Below, piece after piece: positions 55,001 through 62,836 of a stretch of 64,000 nt of DNA. The notes under the pieces are model-generated. The model worked only from the letters and a program-made list of their open reading frames with translations, searched no databases and had not been told where the DNA came from. A program made the translations under genes and the position numbers. Source of the DNA: Alkaliphilus metalliredigens QYMF (GTDB lineage Bacteria; Bacillota; Clostridia; Peptostreptococcales; Natronincolaceae); NCBI RefSeq assembly GCF_000016985.1, contig NC_009633.1:3577539-3641538 (forward strand), read 5' to 3'. Each line of letters begins with the position of its first letter. The stretch's first letter is position 1.

Positions 55001-56886
55001 TCCATTTGAGCATCTACTCCAGGGGTTTCATCTGGATGGAGGTTGTTGAACCATATGACTGGCTTATACTTTCCAATGGTTCCATTGTCTATCTTATCCA
55101 TTAATTCCTTCGGATTCTCAAGCATAGTTGGTAATAGTTGATTTTGATAAGTATCTAAGTCTGCTTTACTCTTAGCCACCATGACGAATGGAATTTCTCT
55201 ACCTTCATAGGATTTTCCTAGTGACTTATATTCCAAGTATCTTTCTGAGCTCGCTGAGTCTATGATTTTTTCAATAGCAGGTTTAATTTCATCATATTTA
55301 TGATAGGTGTCATATACATTTATTTTTAGTGGTGTACTGACTTCTATGTCTTCAATAGTATCCTTTACTGTAAAATCATAGTTTCCTATTAAATCTTCAA
55401 TTCTTCTTCTTACAGCGCCCCCACTTAAGTTTGCTGTATCATAGGGTAAACCAAAGCTTAGTGTTGCCTTCACATAATCCTTATCAATATAGGGTTCTTC
55501 AGTAAAAGTAATAAAAGGAGCACCTGTATATTGTTGTTGTGATGAATTGTACTTTTGCCATTGAGAAAGGGTTAATTCTCCCAATGTCCACTCTAAATCA
55601 TCTAAGTTTGGAAGATAACCCAAGTTTACAACAACCTCTATGTCCCTTTCCTCTGTCAATGAAACAAAATTATTACTTAGGGTTACCCCTACTTCTTCAG
55701 CTTCATCTGGTGGGGCAATGTTTAACAACAATTGATAAAGCAAGGTTGTAAATGTCTCTAGCCTTTCCTCTACTCTACCTGGAAATTTTTCCATAAGGAA
55801 GTCGAGATTGTCCATATCTGTATGCCAAATTGGTCCATATGCAGCAGTTTGATTATAACCATCTTTGTCACCCTCTTCCCAATTGCTTGCTTCAAAAGCA
55901 GCTACTGGTATTCCCACCTTGGCAAAAGGCGCATGGTCACTCCAAGCTCCAGTTGATCCTGCTGGAAAAGCATCAAATATATCTAATCCTGGATTTGTCT
56001 CAACATTTAAGTTCCACGTTTCTGCTAATGCTAAGGCTTGATCTCTAATCCATCCATCTTCTTCAGAACCATATCGTTCTCTTATTTGTTCCGTGCTGTA
56101 GTTAAAATCTGTAATGATCCCCCCGTGAACATACATCTTATCTCCTGCGATAAGACTATCTAAGTTAATCATACCGACGGTATTTTCTATTTCTTCTTCT
56201 GTCATTTTGTTGGCATGATATGTAGAACCACCCAAGCCCTCTTCTTCAGCTCCAAAGGCTATAAATTTGATAGTGTAGTCGGTTTCCATGTGTTTTAACA
56301 TTTCTGCTACTTCCAGCATAACCCCGACTCCTGAAGCATTGTCATCTGCCCCAATGGCATTTGGAACCGAGTCATAATGAGCACCTACAATAACCTGTTT
56401 AGAAGATATTCCAGGTTTTATGGCAATTATATTGTTAGAAGGATAGTTTGTCCCTTCCCTGGTATGAGTAAAGGGTTGAAGGGTTGTCTCATACCCAATT
56501 CGTTGGAACTGTTCTTTAATATACTCACCAGCTTGCTCCTCGTAAACTGTAGCAGTCACTCTAGTACCTATATTTGTTGTAATATATACGATGTGTCCAT
56601 AGGCTTTCTCAACAACAGTTTTCGGTTCTTCAGTCATAAGCAATTGTGGAGAAAACTCTGGGAGTGACATTAAGCTAAAAGTGTCCTCTCCATACATGCT
56701 CTCTGGAGCGTATACAGCCCCAAATGGATTTCCACCCTTTCCTAGTTCTTCTCCTTCAGGCCCAATTTCACTGTACCTGTCGCTATGCTCGAACATTTTG
56801 GATGAGTCTAAGGCAAATACCGAAGACATCATCATAGATAAAATCATAATCAGAACCATCATTAATGCTAATCGTTTCTTAAACAT
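52039..56886 (-). CDS. Secreted S-layer-anchored protein with M28 and M14 metallopeptidase domains
   Basis: A 1615-residue exoenzyme. It has a Sec signal peptide (MFKKRLALMMVLIMILSMM...), an M28 aminopeptidase domain (about 95-390; VIVGAHYDSVPN, GADDNASGVGVMLE, FGAEEEGLGGS), an M14 carboxypeptidase-like domain (about 520-800; zinc site in NNLHPDETPG, then FLVTQNPDGRYH, GFDLNRDMSF, FNDLHGFVS), a long beta-rich region, a Ser/Pro linker near 1300, a ZU5-like sandwich, and three SLH domains (about 1430-1615; DIKGHWAESNIERLVELGAI) that hold it to the cell wall polymer. It likely degrades external peptides from both ends. Metal ligands of both domains appear intact. Confidence 0.92.
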   Translation of the reverse strand: MFKKRLALMMVLIMILSMMMSSVFALDSSKMFEHSDRYSEIGPEGEELGKGGNPFGAVYAPESMYGEDTFSLMSLPEFSPQLLMTEEPKTVVEKAYGHIVYITTNIGTRVTATVYEEQAGEYIKEQFQRIGYETTLQPFTHTREGTNYPSNNIIAIKPGISSKQVIVGAHYDSVPNAIGADDNASGVGVMLEVAEMLKHMETDYTIKFIAFGAEEEGLGGSTYHANKMTEEEIENTVGMINLDSLIAGDKMYVHGGIITDFNYSTEQIRERYGSEEDGWIRDQALALAETWNLNVETNPGLDIFDAFPAGSTGAWSDHAPFAKVGIPVAAFEASNWEEGDKDGYNQTAAYGPIWHTDMDNLDFLMEKFPGRVEERLETFTTLLYQLLLNIAPPDEAEEVGVTLSNNFVSLTEERDIEVVVNLGYLPNLDDLEWTLGELTLSQWQKYNSSQQQYTGAPFITFTEEPYIDKDYVKATLSFGLPYDTANLSGGAVRRRIEDLIGNYDFTVKDTIEDIEVSTPLKINVYDTYHKYDEIKPAIEKIIDSASSERYLEYKSLGKSYEGREIPFVMVAKSKADLDTYQNQLLPTMLENPKELMDKIDNGTIGKYKPVIWFNNLHPDETPGVDAQMELIERLAKEDIIEFKTKDADGNEVTIELDVEEILENFIFLFLVTQNPDGRYHTTRGTVTGFDLNRDMSFQTQVETKVSVAEIAQWSPMIFNDLHGFVSAFLIEPCTPPHEPNFEYDILMDGMFDHAHAMGTAGISNTKYDNYVIAKDYYSSGWDDASIVYGAMYAMMQGAMGHTIEIPELNGHSHDAFVYAGLGSIKHVLDNKDKLFRNQLEIYRRGVNGEDNRAVDSYLVRANGEEMGRLRGENENFFPEYYVMPINSSLQKNNLATYEMVEYLLRNGVKVEKSTQAVTVGEITYPAGAFIIPMRQAKRGYANAVLYDGVDYSDWSAMYAETTALLHDMRGFDRYEVRTAGVFGGKTNRVTEVTIPTSIVQGNAVEYVIQNTNNDVIKAVNKLLSKGKQVRMIYGDDNEYEKGDFVVSKVDLETVKDNYYLETIPYSKTTKTKLLQKSKVVVYNSELNYVVDDLLGFNRVDSYTEADIIVDATGNANAGVIKTAIQNGAHYIGIGGNAIASMQSSNLLPGVERGRTAASSYEGALRAIVDTDHVITGRYQEEEILFNKSASWIASVPTTSTVLATIVDRDDYFKAGWWRNHSGVRGKAYIISDKVGDSNVTLFANHIHNRAHPQHQFRMLANAIYDATAIDYDLPEDPSTPSRSSGGSSTPSNRISALRGGTVTAKGVSVVLSTNAISRDVTITIDRLTNVSSLPFSGTLKLVGDVFEITKDVAGSFDKPVTITLPFDKSKVDMDKYRIAIFWLDEETNEWIELDNIGVDLKNGTVSGDTDHFTKFAVLALEKTTDDVLEEEKPADEVQKEEKPAVSFIDIKGHWAESNIERLVELGAISGYSDGSFKPSNNITRAEFATVLVKAFGFESTNGKIFNDTANHWAKDYIAAAAEHGIVSGYNDTTFGANDSITREQMTIMIVKATKLEITEGTTSFIDRDQISSWALGAVNTASENNIISGYQDNTYRPKANATRAEAVTVIVKSLF

Positions 56887-57063
56887 AAAAATACCCCCTT
56901 CTTTAATTTATTATTTATATTAAGAGGAATCAGAGGTAAATTATATTGCTATTTCCTCCTGATATACCCTAAATATCTTCTCGTTTTCCATGATTTTGCT
57001 TTTAAAGTATAAAACTCTCCTCTCTAGGCCTTAGCCTCCATAGGCTTTTACTACCTTCTATTT

Positions 57064-57420
57064 TCACATCTCTCTCAATTTCGAAAACAAATCCCCATCT
57101 ATCTTCCACCCCCCATAGTCAGTTTGTAGGAAGAACTGTATTTCCATTTCATTTTCCTTAAATTCTAGCAGCACTTCTGCAAATGCTTGATTTTTTTCTT
57201 TACAAACACATATGTTTTTAATTGCTTTTAAATATCCAAGTTCAATGCTATAATCAGAATGAATAAGAAAATAATTTAATGGTATAGCTCTTTGAAAGCT
57301 ACTATCCAGAAAGCTATATATTTTTAATAAATCATTCTGATAATAAGCTTCATAAAAATCTATCAATAGATTTTCAATTTGTTTGTTATCATTCATAAAA
57401 TCAATTATTTTCTTTGTCAT
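57064..57420 (-). CDS. Small NTF2/SnoaL-like protein, function unknown
   Basis: About 118 residues. The pattern of an N-terminal helix with FYEAYYQNDLLKIYSFLD, a strand-rich second half and a final GGWKIDGDLFSKL is that of NTF2-like domains. I choose the ATG at 57418-57420, 6 bases after GAGGTG; an ATG eight codons earlier lies upstream of that Shine-Dalgarno. No catalytic residues can be assigned, and it stands alone. Confidence 0.6.
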   Translation of the reverse strand: MTKKIIDFMNDNKQIENLLIDFYEAYYQNDLLKIYSFLDSSFQRAIPLNYFLIHSDYSIELGYLKAIKNICVCKEKNQAFAEVLLEFKENEMEIQFFLQTDYGGWKIDGDLFSKLREM

Positions 57421-57444
57421 TTTTTCACCTCTTATCAGCTTCAT

Positions 57445-57789
57445 ATCTCAAAATTCTTATTTATAAGGCTTGGAACAAACTTCCAAAATAATATGTGCAC
57501 ACTTTAAATATATAGCTTATCCTATGCATATTGTGTTGAAATGCGTTGTCGTTTAATAGTTTTTTGGACAATCTTGGGGATGGTTCTAAAATTTTAAATT
57601 TAGACTGAAAAGCAACAGAAACAAGCGACCCCATACAACATGTGGGAATGGCTTGTTTCAAATTTTTGCAGGACAAAATAAAACCACCTACAGATAAAAA
57701 TTTTTTTATCAATAGATGGTATAGTATTTGTTGGAGGCGATGCGCTACAAGTAAAACGTCCCCGCGTCACTACCCTAAGACAGCTGCTT
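57445..57789. other. Gap with degenerate repeat-like sequence
   Basis: 345 bases without a credible gene. It contains one copy of a dispersed 21-base element (57566-57586) and a GC-rich stretch TAAAACGTCCCCGCGTCAC (57752-57770) similar to ends of REP-like elements. An 83-codon minus-strand reading (57461-57712) exists but lacks a ribosome binding site and family features. Confidence 0.45.
57566..57586. repeat. Dispersed degenerate repeat, copy A
   Basis: GGACAATCTTGGGGATGGTTC matches 16 of 21 positions with copy B at 60704-60724. Both lie in gene-free DNA. Confidence 0.45.
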
Positions 57790-59571
57790 TTAATAATTTT
57801 CTATAATTCTTTTTAAATAGGTTCCCACTATGTCAGAGAATTTTTCTATATTTCTAGCGTATACAAAATCTTTCCCATAAATTAGTTTTTCCGCCTCAAG
57901 TTCCTCTTCTTTTCCTGTAAATACACCAAAAAGTAAAATTCCATTTTTTCTAGCCTTTCTTACTTCAAGTGCAGTATCTTTTATTGCCGTCATTCCTTTA
58001 TAGAATGCTTCTCCTCTTATAGTTCTTGTATTATCTTTTGAAATTTTTACATCATTGGGCTTTCCATCGCTTAGAACAATTAATATTTTATTTTCTTCAC
58101 TTCTATTTAACAGACCTTGACATACAGCTTGAATGGCCAGCCCATCCCTATTGTTTCCAGCAGAAAAGTATTCAAATATATTTTCATTTTCACTTCGTGG
58201 AGAGGTATAATCTCTAAATCTTCTAAGAATGGTATAGTCTAATAAATTACAAAAACTCATTACCCTATTTGGAATTCCTGCAAGCGTTAATCCCTCTGAT
58301 ATAATATATCCTTGAGTAGCCACTTTTCCTTGTCGAGCTACTTGAGATCCACTTGCATCTAGTAAAATATCTACCACATATCCACCTTTTTGATTGTCTA
58401 TCACTTTTGTAAATACTTTTGGTTTTTCACTTCTTCCAACTCTCCAAAGCTTATTTACAGCCAATAGTCCACTATCAGAAGAAACGATTGTATTTTCTTG
58501 CTCTGCTGTTAATGTTTTTAAGATCACTTCTTTTAGTTTTATAATGTTTCTTCTATGCACCTTTATATTGTCTCTAAACCCAGACAAGTTTTTCTCCTTT
58601 TGCTTTGTTACATACTTTATTTGAAATGTATTATCGCAAGGAGATCGTAAAACCCCTTCTGTAAAATGAACTCTACACCCTTCATGTACATTTCTGCAGA
58701 CTTTTTTTTCAATTCTTTTTAGTTCTTCTTTTGTAATACAGGATTTACCATAATAGTGTTCTATTTTTCCATAAATTTTCTCTACCATTTCTTGATCAAT
58801 AGATAGAACTCTGTTTTCATTTGGATTGGTAAGACTCTCCTGCTTTAAGTCCCCTATAGACTCTACCAAAAGAGAAGATTGCATTCCATCTACTGCCTCT
58901 GAAATAGAGGTATCTTCTTCATATAATTCTTCATACATAAAAGAAGCAAAGCTTTGCTCTTGTGTATATTCTTCTTTTACTTTATTTTCTTCTTCCATTT
59001 CATATAGAAAAGTTGGATTCTCTTGCATATCTTTAAAATGTGCAAGATATAAAGCATCTATATTTTCTAAAAGCCCTAGGGTATTCTCTACATCTTTACA
59101 TTTTTTTATATCTGAAATTAATTTTTTTACCTTTGTATCAAAACTTGCATGTTTTCCCATTTGTTCTAGTACCAAGGCATACTTTGCTTTTTCCATAAAA
59201 GTGTTTAGTTTTATTCTAAAATACTGATCAAGTAAATCTTCTTGTCCTTTTTTCCTTATATCTTCTATTCCAGGTCTTTCGTTGATAAGCCTTTCCTCAA
59301 CCATTACATCAGCACACATCTCCACAAGGGGAACAATCAAGTCTTGATCTACACCATTTTGTATTCTATGATTTAAATACTTTTTTATCATGTTCCAGTC
59401 TATGTATTTTCTTCTGGCCCCTGCCTTAGCAGCATAATACACAGCTAAATCTTTGGAGGTTTTTGTAAATCTTTCTAATTCATCTAATTCCTGATCATAA
59501 TCTCCGCATATGGTCCACATCAGATTTGTAAGCCTATTTTCAAAATCGTATTCTCCATATATCCAATTCAT
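57790..59571 (-). CDS. VWA-domain protein, CobT/NorD-like partner of a MoxR ATPase
   Basis: 593 residues. The C-terminal third is a von Willebrand factor A domain with an intact MIDAS motif LLDASGSQ (DxSxS, near residue 408), then the threonine region and VLSDGKPND. The N-terminal part is helical and acidic, without recognised domain. With the MoxR-type ATPase 12 bases upstream it forms the ATPase/VWA pairing known from NorQ/NorD, CbbQ/CbbO and CobS/CobT, which activate or insert metals into target enzymes. The target is not in the immediate neighbourhood. GGGGGAGTACT precedes the ATG. Confidence 0.85.
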   Translation of the reverse strand: MNWIYGEYDFENRLTNLMWTICGDYDQELDELERFTKTSKDLAVYYAAKAGARRKYIDWNMIKKYLNHRIQNGVDQDLIVPLVEMCADVMVEERLINERPGIEDIRKKGQEDLLDQYFRIKLNTFMEKAKYALVLEQMGKHASFDTKVKKLISDIKKCKDVENTLGLLENIDALYLAHFKDMQENPTFLYEMEEENKVKEEYTQEQSFASFMYEELYEEDTSISEAVDGMQSSLLVESIGDLKQESLTNPNENRVLSIDQEMVEKIYGKIEHYYGKSCITKEELKRIEKKVCRNVHEGCRVHFTEGVLRSPCDNTFQIKYVTKQKEKNLSGFRDNIKVHRRNIIKLKEVILKTLTAEQENTIVSSDSGLLAVNKLWRVGRSEKPKVFTKVIDNQKGGYVVDILLDASGSQVARQGKVATQGYIISEGLTLAGIPNRVMSFCNLLDYTILRRFRDYTSPRSENENIFEYFSAGNNRDGLAIQAVCQGLLNRSEENKILIVLSDGKPNDVKISKDNTRTIRGEAFYKGMTAIKDTALEVRKARKNGILLFGVFTGKEEELEAEKLIYGKDFVYARNIEKFSDIVGTYLKRIIENY

Positions 59572-59583
59572 AGTACTCCCCCA

Positions 59584-60507
59584 TTAACTAGATGGAAAAA
59601 TATCTTTTGCTTCCCACTTTTCCGGTATTCTAGTTCTTATTACATCTTCTACAATTTCTTTTTCAAATTGATCAAAGGTTTTCCCTGTTACGCCCATATT
59701 TATTGCAAGTCTAGGCTTAAGCCCTCTTTTTACAGTTTTAATACTCCCGATTATTCCTCTTAAATCCACAGCTTTTGTAGATATTTCAGAGTTTTGTGCT
59801 TTTGTTTGTAGATCTAAAAATATTCCTGCAAACTGCTTTAATTTATCTTCATAAGCATCTTCAAATTCTAATTTTAGTATGGTCATTAATTTTTCTTCTT
59901 CTATTTGTGGTATATCTATCACCATAAATCTAGAAACCAATGCTTCATTTAATTCTTTTGTTCCTGCATACTCATAATTCATTGTTCCAATAAATCTTGT
60001 TGCTTCATGAAGCTTAATTTTTTCGTAGCCTGGAACATCTATGATCTTTCTATAATCTAGTGCGGAGTGCAGTACAACAATGGCATCATTTTTTGCCATA
60101 TTAATTTCATCAAATACTCCAAATCCCCCATATGTTGCACATTCATAAACTGCACCTCTTCTTAACCTTACCTCATTATCTATAAAGGTATCGGTTCCTA
60201 TAAGACTTGAACTGTCTGTATTGACATGAAAAGATACATTCCATTGAGGTCTTGCAAATATAGCACATAAATTGTCAGAAAGGACATTTTTTCCTGTCGA
60301 TTTTGGCCCTGAGAGCAAAATGTTTTCGCCTTCCAAAATTGCAGCAATGCACATAGACCATATTTCTTTTCCATAAAAAAATTTTTTAGGATCGGGAATT
60401 CTATCCTTTACCGCCTCGTTTATCTGATAATACTTTCTAAAACTAAGCACATCTTGTATCAACTTTTCTTCTATTCCTTGTTTTCTTAAAAAATCAAATA
60501 TATCCAT
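59584..60507 (-). CDS. MoxR/NorQ-type AAA+ ATPase
   Basis: About 307 residues, starting at the ATG at 60505-60507 after GAGGGTGG; an earlier in-frame ATG has no ribosome binding site. Walker A reads LSGPKSTGKN (about residue 70), with Asn where Ser/Thr is usual, Walker B is GVFDEINMAKND, and ATRFIGTMNYEYAGTKELNEAL is the sensor and pore region of the MoxR clade. Acts as an unfoldase/activator with the VWA protein. The change to Asn at the magnesium-coordinating position could lower ATP hydrolysis or be a clade trait. Confidence 0.88.
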   Translation of the reverse strand: MDIFDFLRKQGIEEKLIQDVLSFRKYYQINEAVKDRIPDPKKFFYGKEIWSMCIAAILEGENILLSGPKSTGKNVLSDNLCAIFARPQWNVSFHVNTDSSSLIGTDTFIDNEVRLRRGAVYECATYGGFGVFDEINMAKNDAIVVLHSALDYRKIIDVPGYEKIKLHEATRFIGTMNYEYAGTKELNEALVSRFMVIDIPQIEEEKLMTILKLEFEDAYEDKLKQFAGIFLDLQTKAQNSEISTKAVDLRGIIGSIKTVKRGLKPRLAINMGVTGKTFDQFEKEIVEDVIRTRIPEKWEAKDIFPSS

Positions 60508-60703
60508 AGTATTCCACCCTCTATACTTATTAATATTTTTTCTTATCTCTAGTATTTTTTTAAGCCATTTTACAATTTCAAAATCCAAAAATCACTTTGC
60601 ATACTACCTATTTTAGAAAGCACATTTTTTTTAATGTTGCTTGGTATCTACACATAGTATATCATACCCTCTCTGGTTACAGAATTCATTTTTGATAATT
60701 ATT

Positions 60704-60724
60704 AGACAATCTCAGGGGCGGTTC
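60704..60724. repeat. Dispersed degenerate repeat, copy B
   Basis: AGACAATCTCAGGGGCGGTTC, related to the element at 57566-57586. It lies in the 284-base gap between the AAA+ gene and the znuA fragment. Confidence 0.45.
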
Positions 60725-60791
60725 ACCTCCAATTCGCCATTGTGAGATCTTTAATTTATATTATTTAAAGCTGTTACTTACTTTATAACTT

Positions 60792-61208
60792 TTAAAAATC
60801 AGCGATGATCTCTTCATAACTTTGAATTGCATAAGCCCTTCCCTGCTCCGTGAGCTTAATGATGTTATTTTCTTCAATAATATAATTGGCATTGGGTATT
60901 TTCTGACTTTTCATTCTTTGAAAGACCTCACCCAGTTTACTTTCTAGTTGTAATCCGTTATACACCAAAAGATCCGCTGATTGGATCGTATTGACATCAC
61001 CGGCACTGGCATTGTACAAATGGGGGTCAATTCCTGGCCCCATTAGACCTGTCACAGTCACGTATTCTCCGCCAATCACAGAAACTAGATCCGCTAGCAT
61101 CGTTCTGGTTGCAACCACTTGGTATTTATCATTACTGTCATCTTGACTCGATGGGCTGCATCCAGCTACCACCACAGCCAACAAGGTAAACATCATTAAA
61201 AAAATCAT
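60792..61208 (-). pseudogene. Truncated zinc/manganese-binding lipoprotein (ZnuA/TroA) joined to a foreign tail
   Basis: The first 100 residues are the N-terminal lobe of a ZnuA/TroA-type metal-binding lipoprotein: signal peptide with lipobox VVVAGCSPS, QVVATRTMLADLVSVIGGE, and the metal histidine in GIDPHLYNAS. An intact protein has about 300 residues and two lobes; here the chain leaves the family after about residue 105 and ends LTEQGRAYAIQSYEEI, like the wing and last helix of a winged-helix regulator. A deletion has fused two genes. No good ribosome binding site is seen. Non-functional as a transporter subunit. Confidence 0.75.
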
Positions 61209-61226
61209 CCATTTTCAAATTATTTT

Positions 61227-61490
61227 TTATTCTTCATCTAATTCTATAAACAAATACTGTGCAATCTTATATCCCAAAGCTATTTTTTTATTTTTCAATT
61301 CTAAGGTGATGACCTCACTCATTTGATCAATGTTGGCCACTATCCCTATGAAGCGATCCCCCAACTCAAGTTCAAAATAGTTGAAATAACTGTTCTTTAA
61401 AATACCTTGAGATTCAAAGTTGCACTTAATTCTATTTTTTTGAGCCACACTACACGAGAAACCCAGACATACAAAAAAGCCGTATATCAT
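61227..61490 (-). pseudogene. Fragment resembling a TOBE/Mop domain
   Basis: The core NRIKCNFESQGI, then FELELGDRFIGIVANID and ITLELKNKK, resembles one TOBE (Mop-like) domain as found at the end of molybdate-type ABC ATPases or ModE regulators. The apparent start lies inside a long hairpin and has no ribosome binding site, so the upstream part of the gene is missing. It ends 18 bases before the znuA fragment. The assignment is tentative. Confidence 0.4.
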
Positions 61491-61514
61491 CTGGCTTTTT
61501 ATATGTCTGGGTTT
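61459..61514. terminator. Long composite hairpin; inner part is the likely terminator of the PHP gene
   Basis: An outer perfect 13-base-pair stem (AAACCCAGACATA and complement) surrounds an inner 8-base-pair stem AAAAAGCC/GGCTTTTT with an 11-base loop. On the minus strand the inner stem is followed by a T run, typical for a terminator; the outer arms make it look like a small inverted-repeat element. Confidence 0.6.
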
Positions 61515-61536
61515 AATTGATAGGGCAGTCTGACGT

Positions 61537-61561
61537 CCCTATGTCTTCCCCTATGTCTTCC
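61537..61561. repeat. Short tandem duplication
   Basis: CCCTATGTCTTC occurs twice in direct succession in the gap between the long hairpin and the PHP gene. Confidence 0.6.
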
Positions 61562-61608
61562 AAACATAAAAGAATCTCAATTATTAAATAAGCTGCTTTT
61601 GAATGGCC

Positions 61609-62439
61609 TTAAATAACCAGTTTGTAATACTTATCCTTAGAAGTGATAGCCTCAAAATTGGCTACTCGTTTATCAAAAACCGTAATATATCTAAATCCAA
61701 CATCCCTTAGCATATCTATGGCTAAGCTTAAACCTTCACCAACATCCTTAGCGTAATGGGCATCGGAACCAATCGTTACAATTTCCCCACCGAGTTCTTT
61801 ATAGAAACTTACTATATCAAAATCTGGCATAAATCTATTCATGGGTTCACGAAGACCCGAAGTATTAATTTCAATACCCTTACCATTATTAATTAAAATC
61901 TTAAAAATCTCTTCTAGTTGTTCCTGATAAGGACGTATAGAAATGGTGATGCCTTGTCTACTTGCATATCTTTTGATAAGGTCAAAATGACCTACGCAGT
62001 CAAATTGATTATCCTTAACCATTGATAATACTTCCTTTAAATATTTTCTACAAATGATATCTAAATTTTCTAGATCATAGTTAATCTGATTTACATCTAT
62101 ATCATGGATGTCTTTATGAGCGGAACCAATAATATAATCAAAATTTACTTTAGCTTTAACCCCTCTAATTAAACTAGAATAATGATGGGGTTGTCCTAAC
62201 TCAACACCCTGACGGATCTTTAGCTTCCCATCTAACTTTTCATTTAAGTTTTCTATAGATACTAGTTGGTCTATAGGATTGTAGTAAGTGTATTCATTGT
62301 CTACAGAGGTTGGCTCAAAATGATCTGTAATAACGATCTCCTTGAGTCCTTTGGTAATAGCTGAATGAGCAATGTCTTCAAGTTTAGCGCTACTATCAGA
62401 TGAATATTGAGAATGAATATGGTAATCAACAAGTTTCAT
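61609..62439 (-). CDS. PHP-domain phosphatase, histidinol-phosphatase (HisK) type
   Basis: 276 residues. All metal-binding motifs of the PHP fold are visible: DYHIHSQYSSD (HxH), ITDHFE, the glutamate in RQGVELG, IIGSAHKD, DCVGHFDLI, and IGSDAHYAKDVG. Such enzymes hydrolyse histidinol phosphate or related phosphomonoesters; no his genes are near, so another substrate is possible. GAGGAGG precedes the ATG. Downstream lies the hairpin at 61459-61514. Confidence 0.88.
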   Translation of the reverse strand: MKLVDYHIHSQYSSDSSAKLEDIAHSAITKGLKEIVITDHFEPTSVDNEYTYYNPIDQLVSIENLNEKLDGKLKIRQGVELGQPHHYSSLIRGVKAKVNFDYIIGSAHKDIHDIDVNQINYDLENLDIICRKYLKEVLSMVKDNQFDCVGHFDLIKRYASRQGITISIRPYQEQLEEIFKILINNGKGIEINTSGLREPMNRFMPDFDIVSFYKELGGEIVTIGSDAHYAKDVGEGLSLAIDMLRDVGFRYITVFDKRVANFEAITSKDKYYKLVI

Positions 62440-62836
62440 AATCTGCCTCCTCGTACTTTACTTTAAATACATTGTACTATTCCTATGTTAATACCCCATT
62501 AAAGGACTGTTAAGTTTAGAATAATTATACTCTCATCGCCATTTTTTAACAGAAACTTTACCTAATATTTAAAGATATGATTTAATTGAAAAAATCAGTG
62601 TGATTGAGGGATAGGGGACGGGGGGACGCAAACCGCCCTAAATTGCATTATTATTCTATTAAGGGACAATATCCTCTTCTTAATTATTTCCCATACTACA
62701 AACATCGTTTTACTATTGTATAAAATCACTCTATTGTCTTATGAAAACATATCGTAAATTTCAATTTCTAAGTTTGTTAAAAATTTAATATAATTGAAAT
62801 TGAGATTGAAATTATAATTGAATGGGGGTTATGTAG
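62440..62836. other. Divergent intergenic region with a GC-rich degenerate element
   Basis: 397 bases between the PHP gene and yedE. At 62613-62639 a run of G-rich sequence (GGGGACGGGGGGACG, then AACCGCCC) stands out from AT-rich flanks and resembles a decayed REP-like palindrome. Just before yedE, TTGAAATTGAGATTGAAATT is a short imperfect tandem of a 6-base word followed by TATAAT-like sequence, the probable yedE promoter. No gene is seen. Confidence 0.5.

Noticed and set aside
57461-57712. Minus-strand reading of 83 codons
   Set aside because: No ribosome binding site, unlikely composition (many Cys, Phe, Lys without pattern) and overlap with a dispersed repeat; treated as non-coding.
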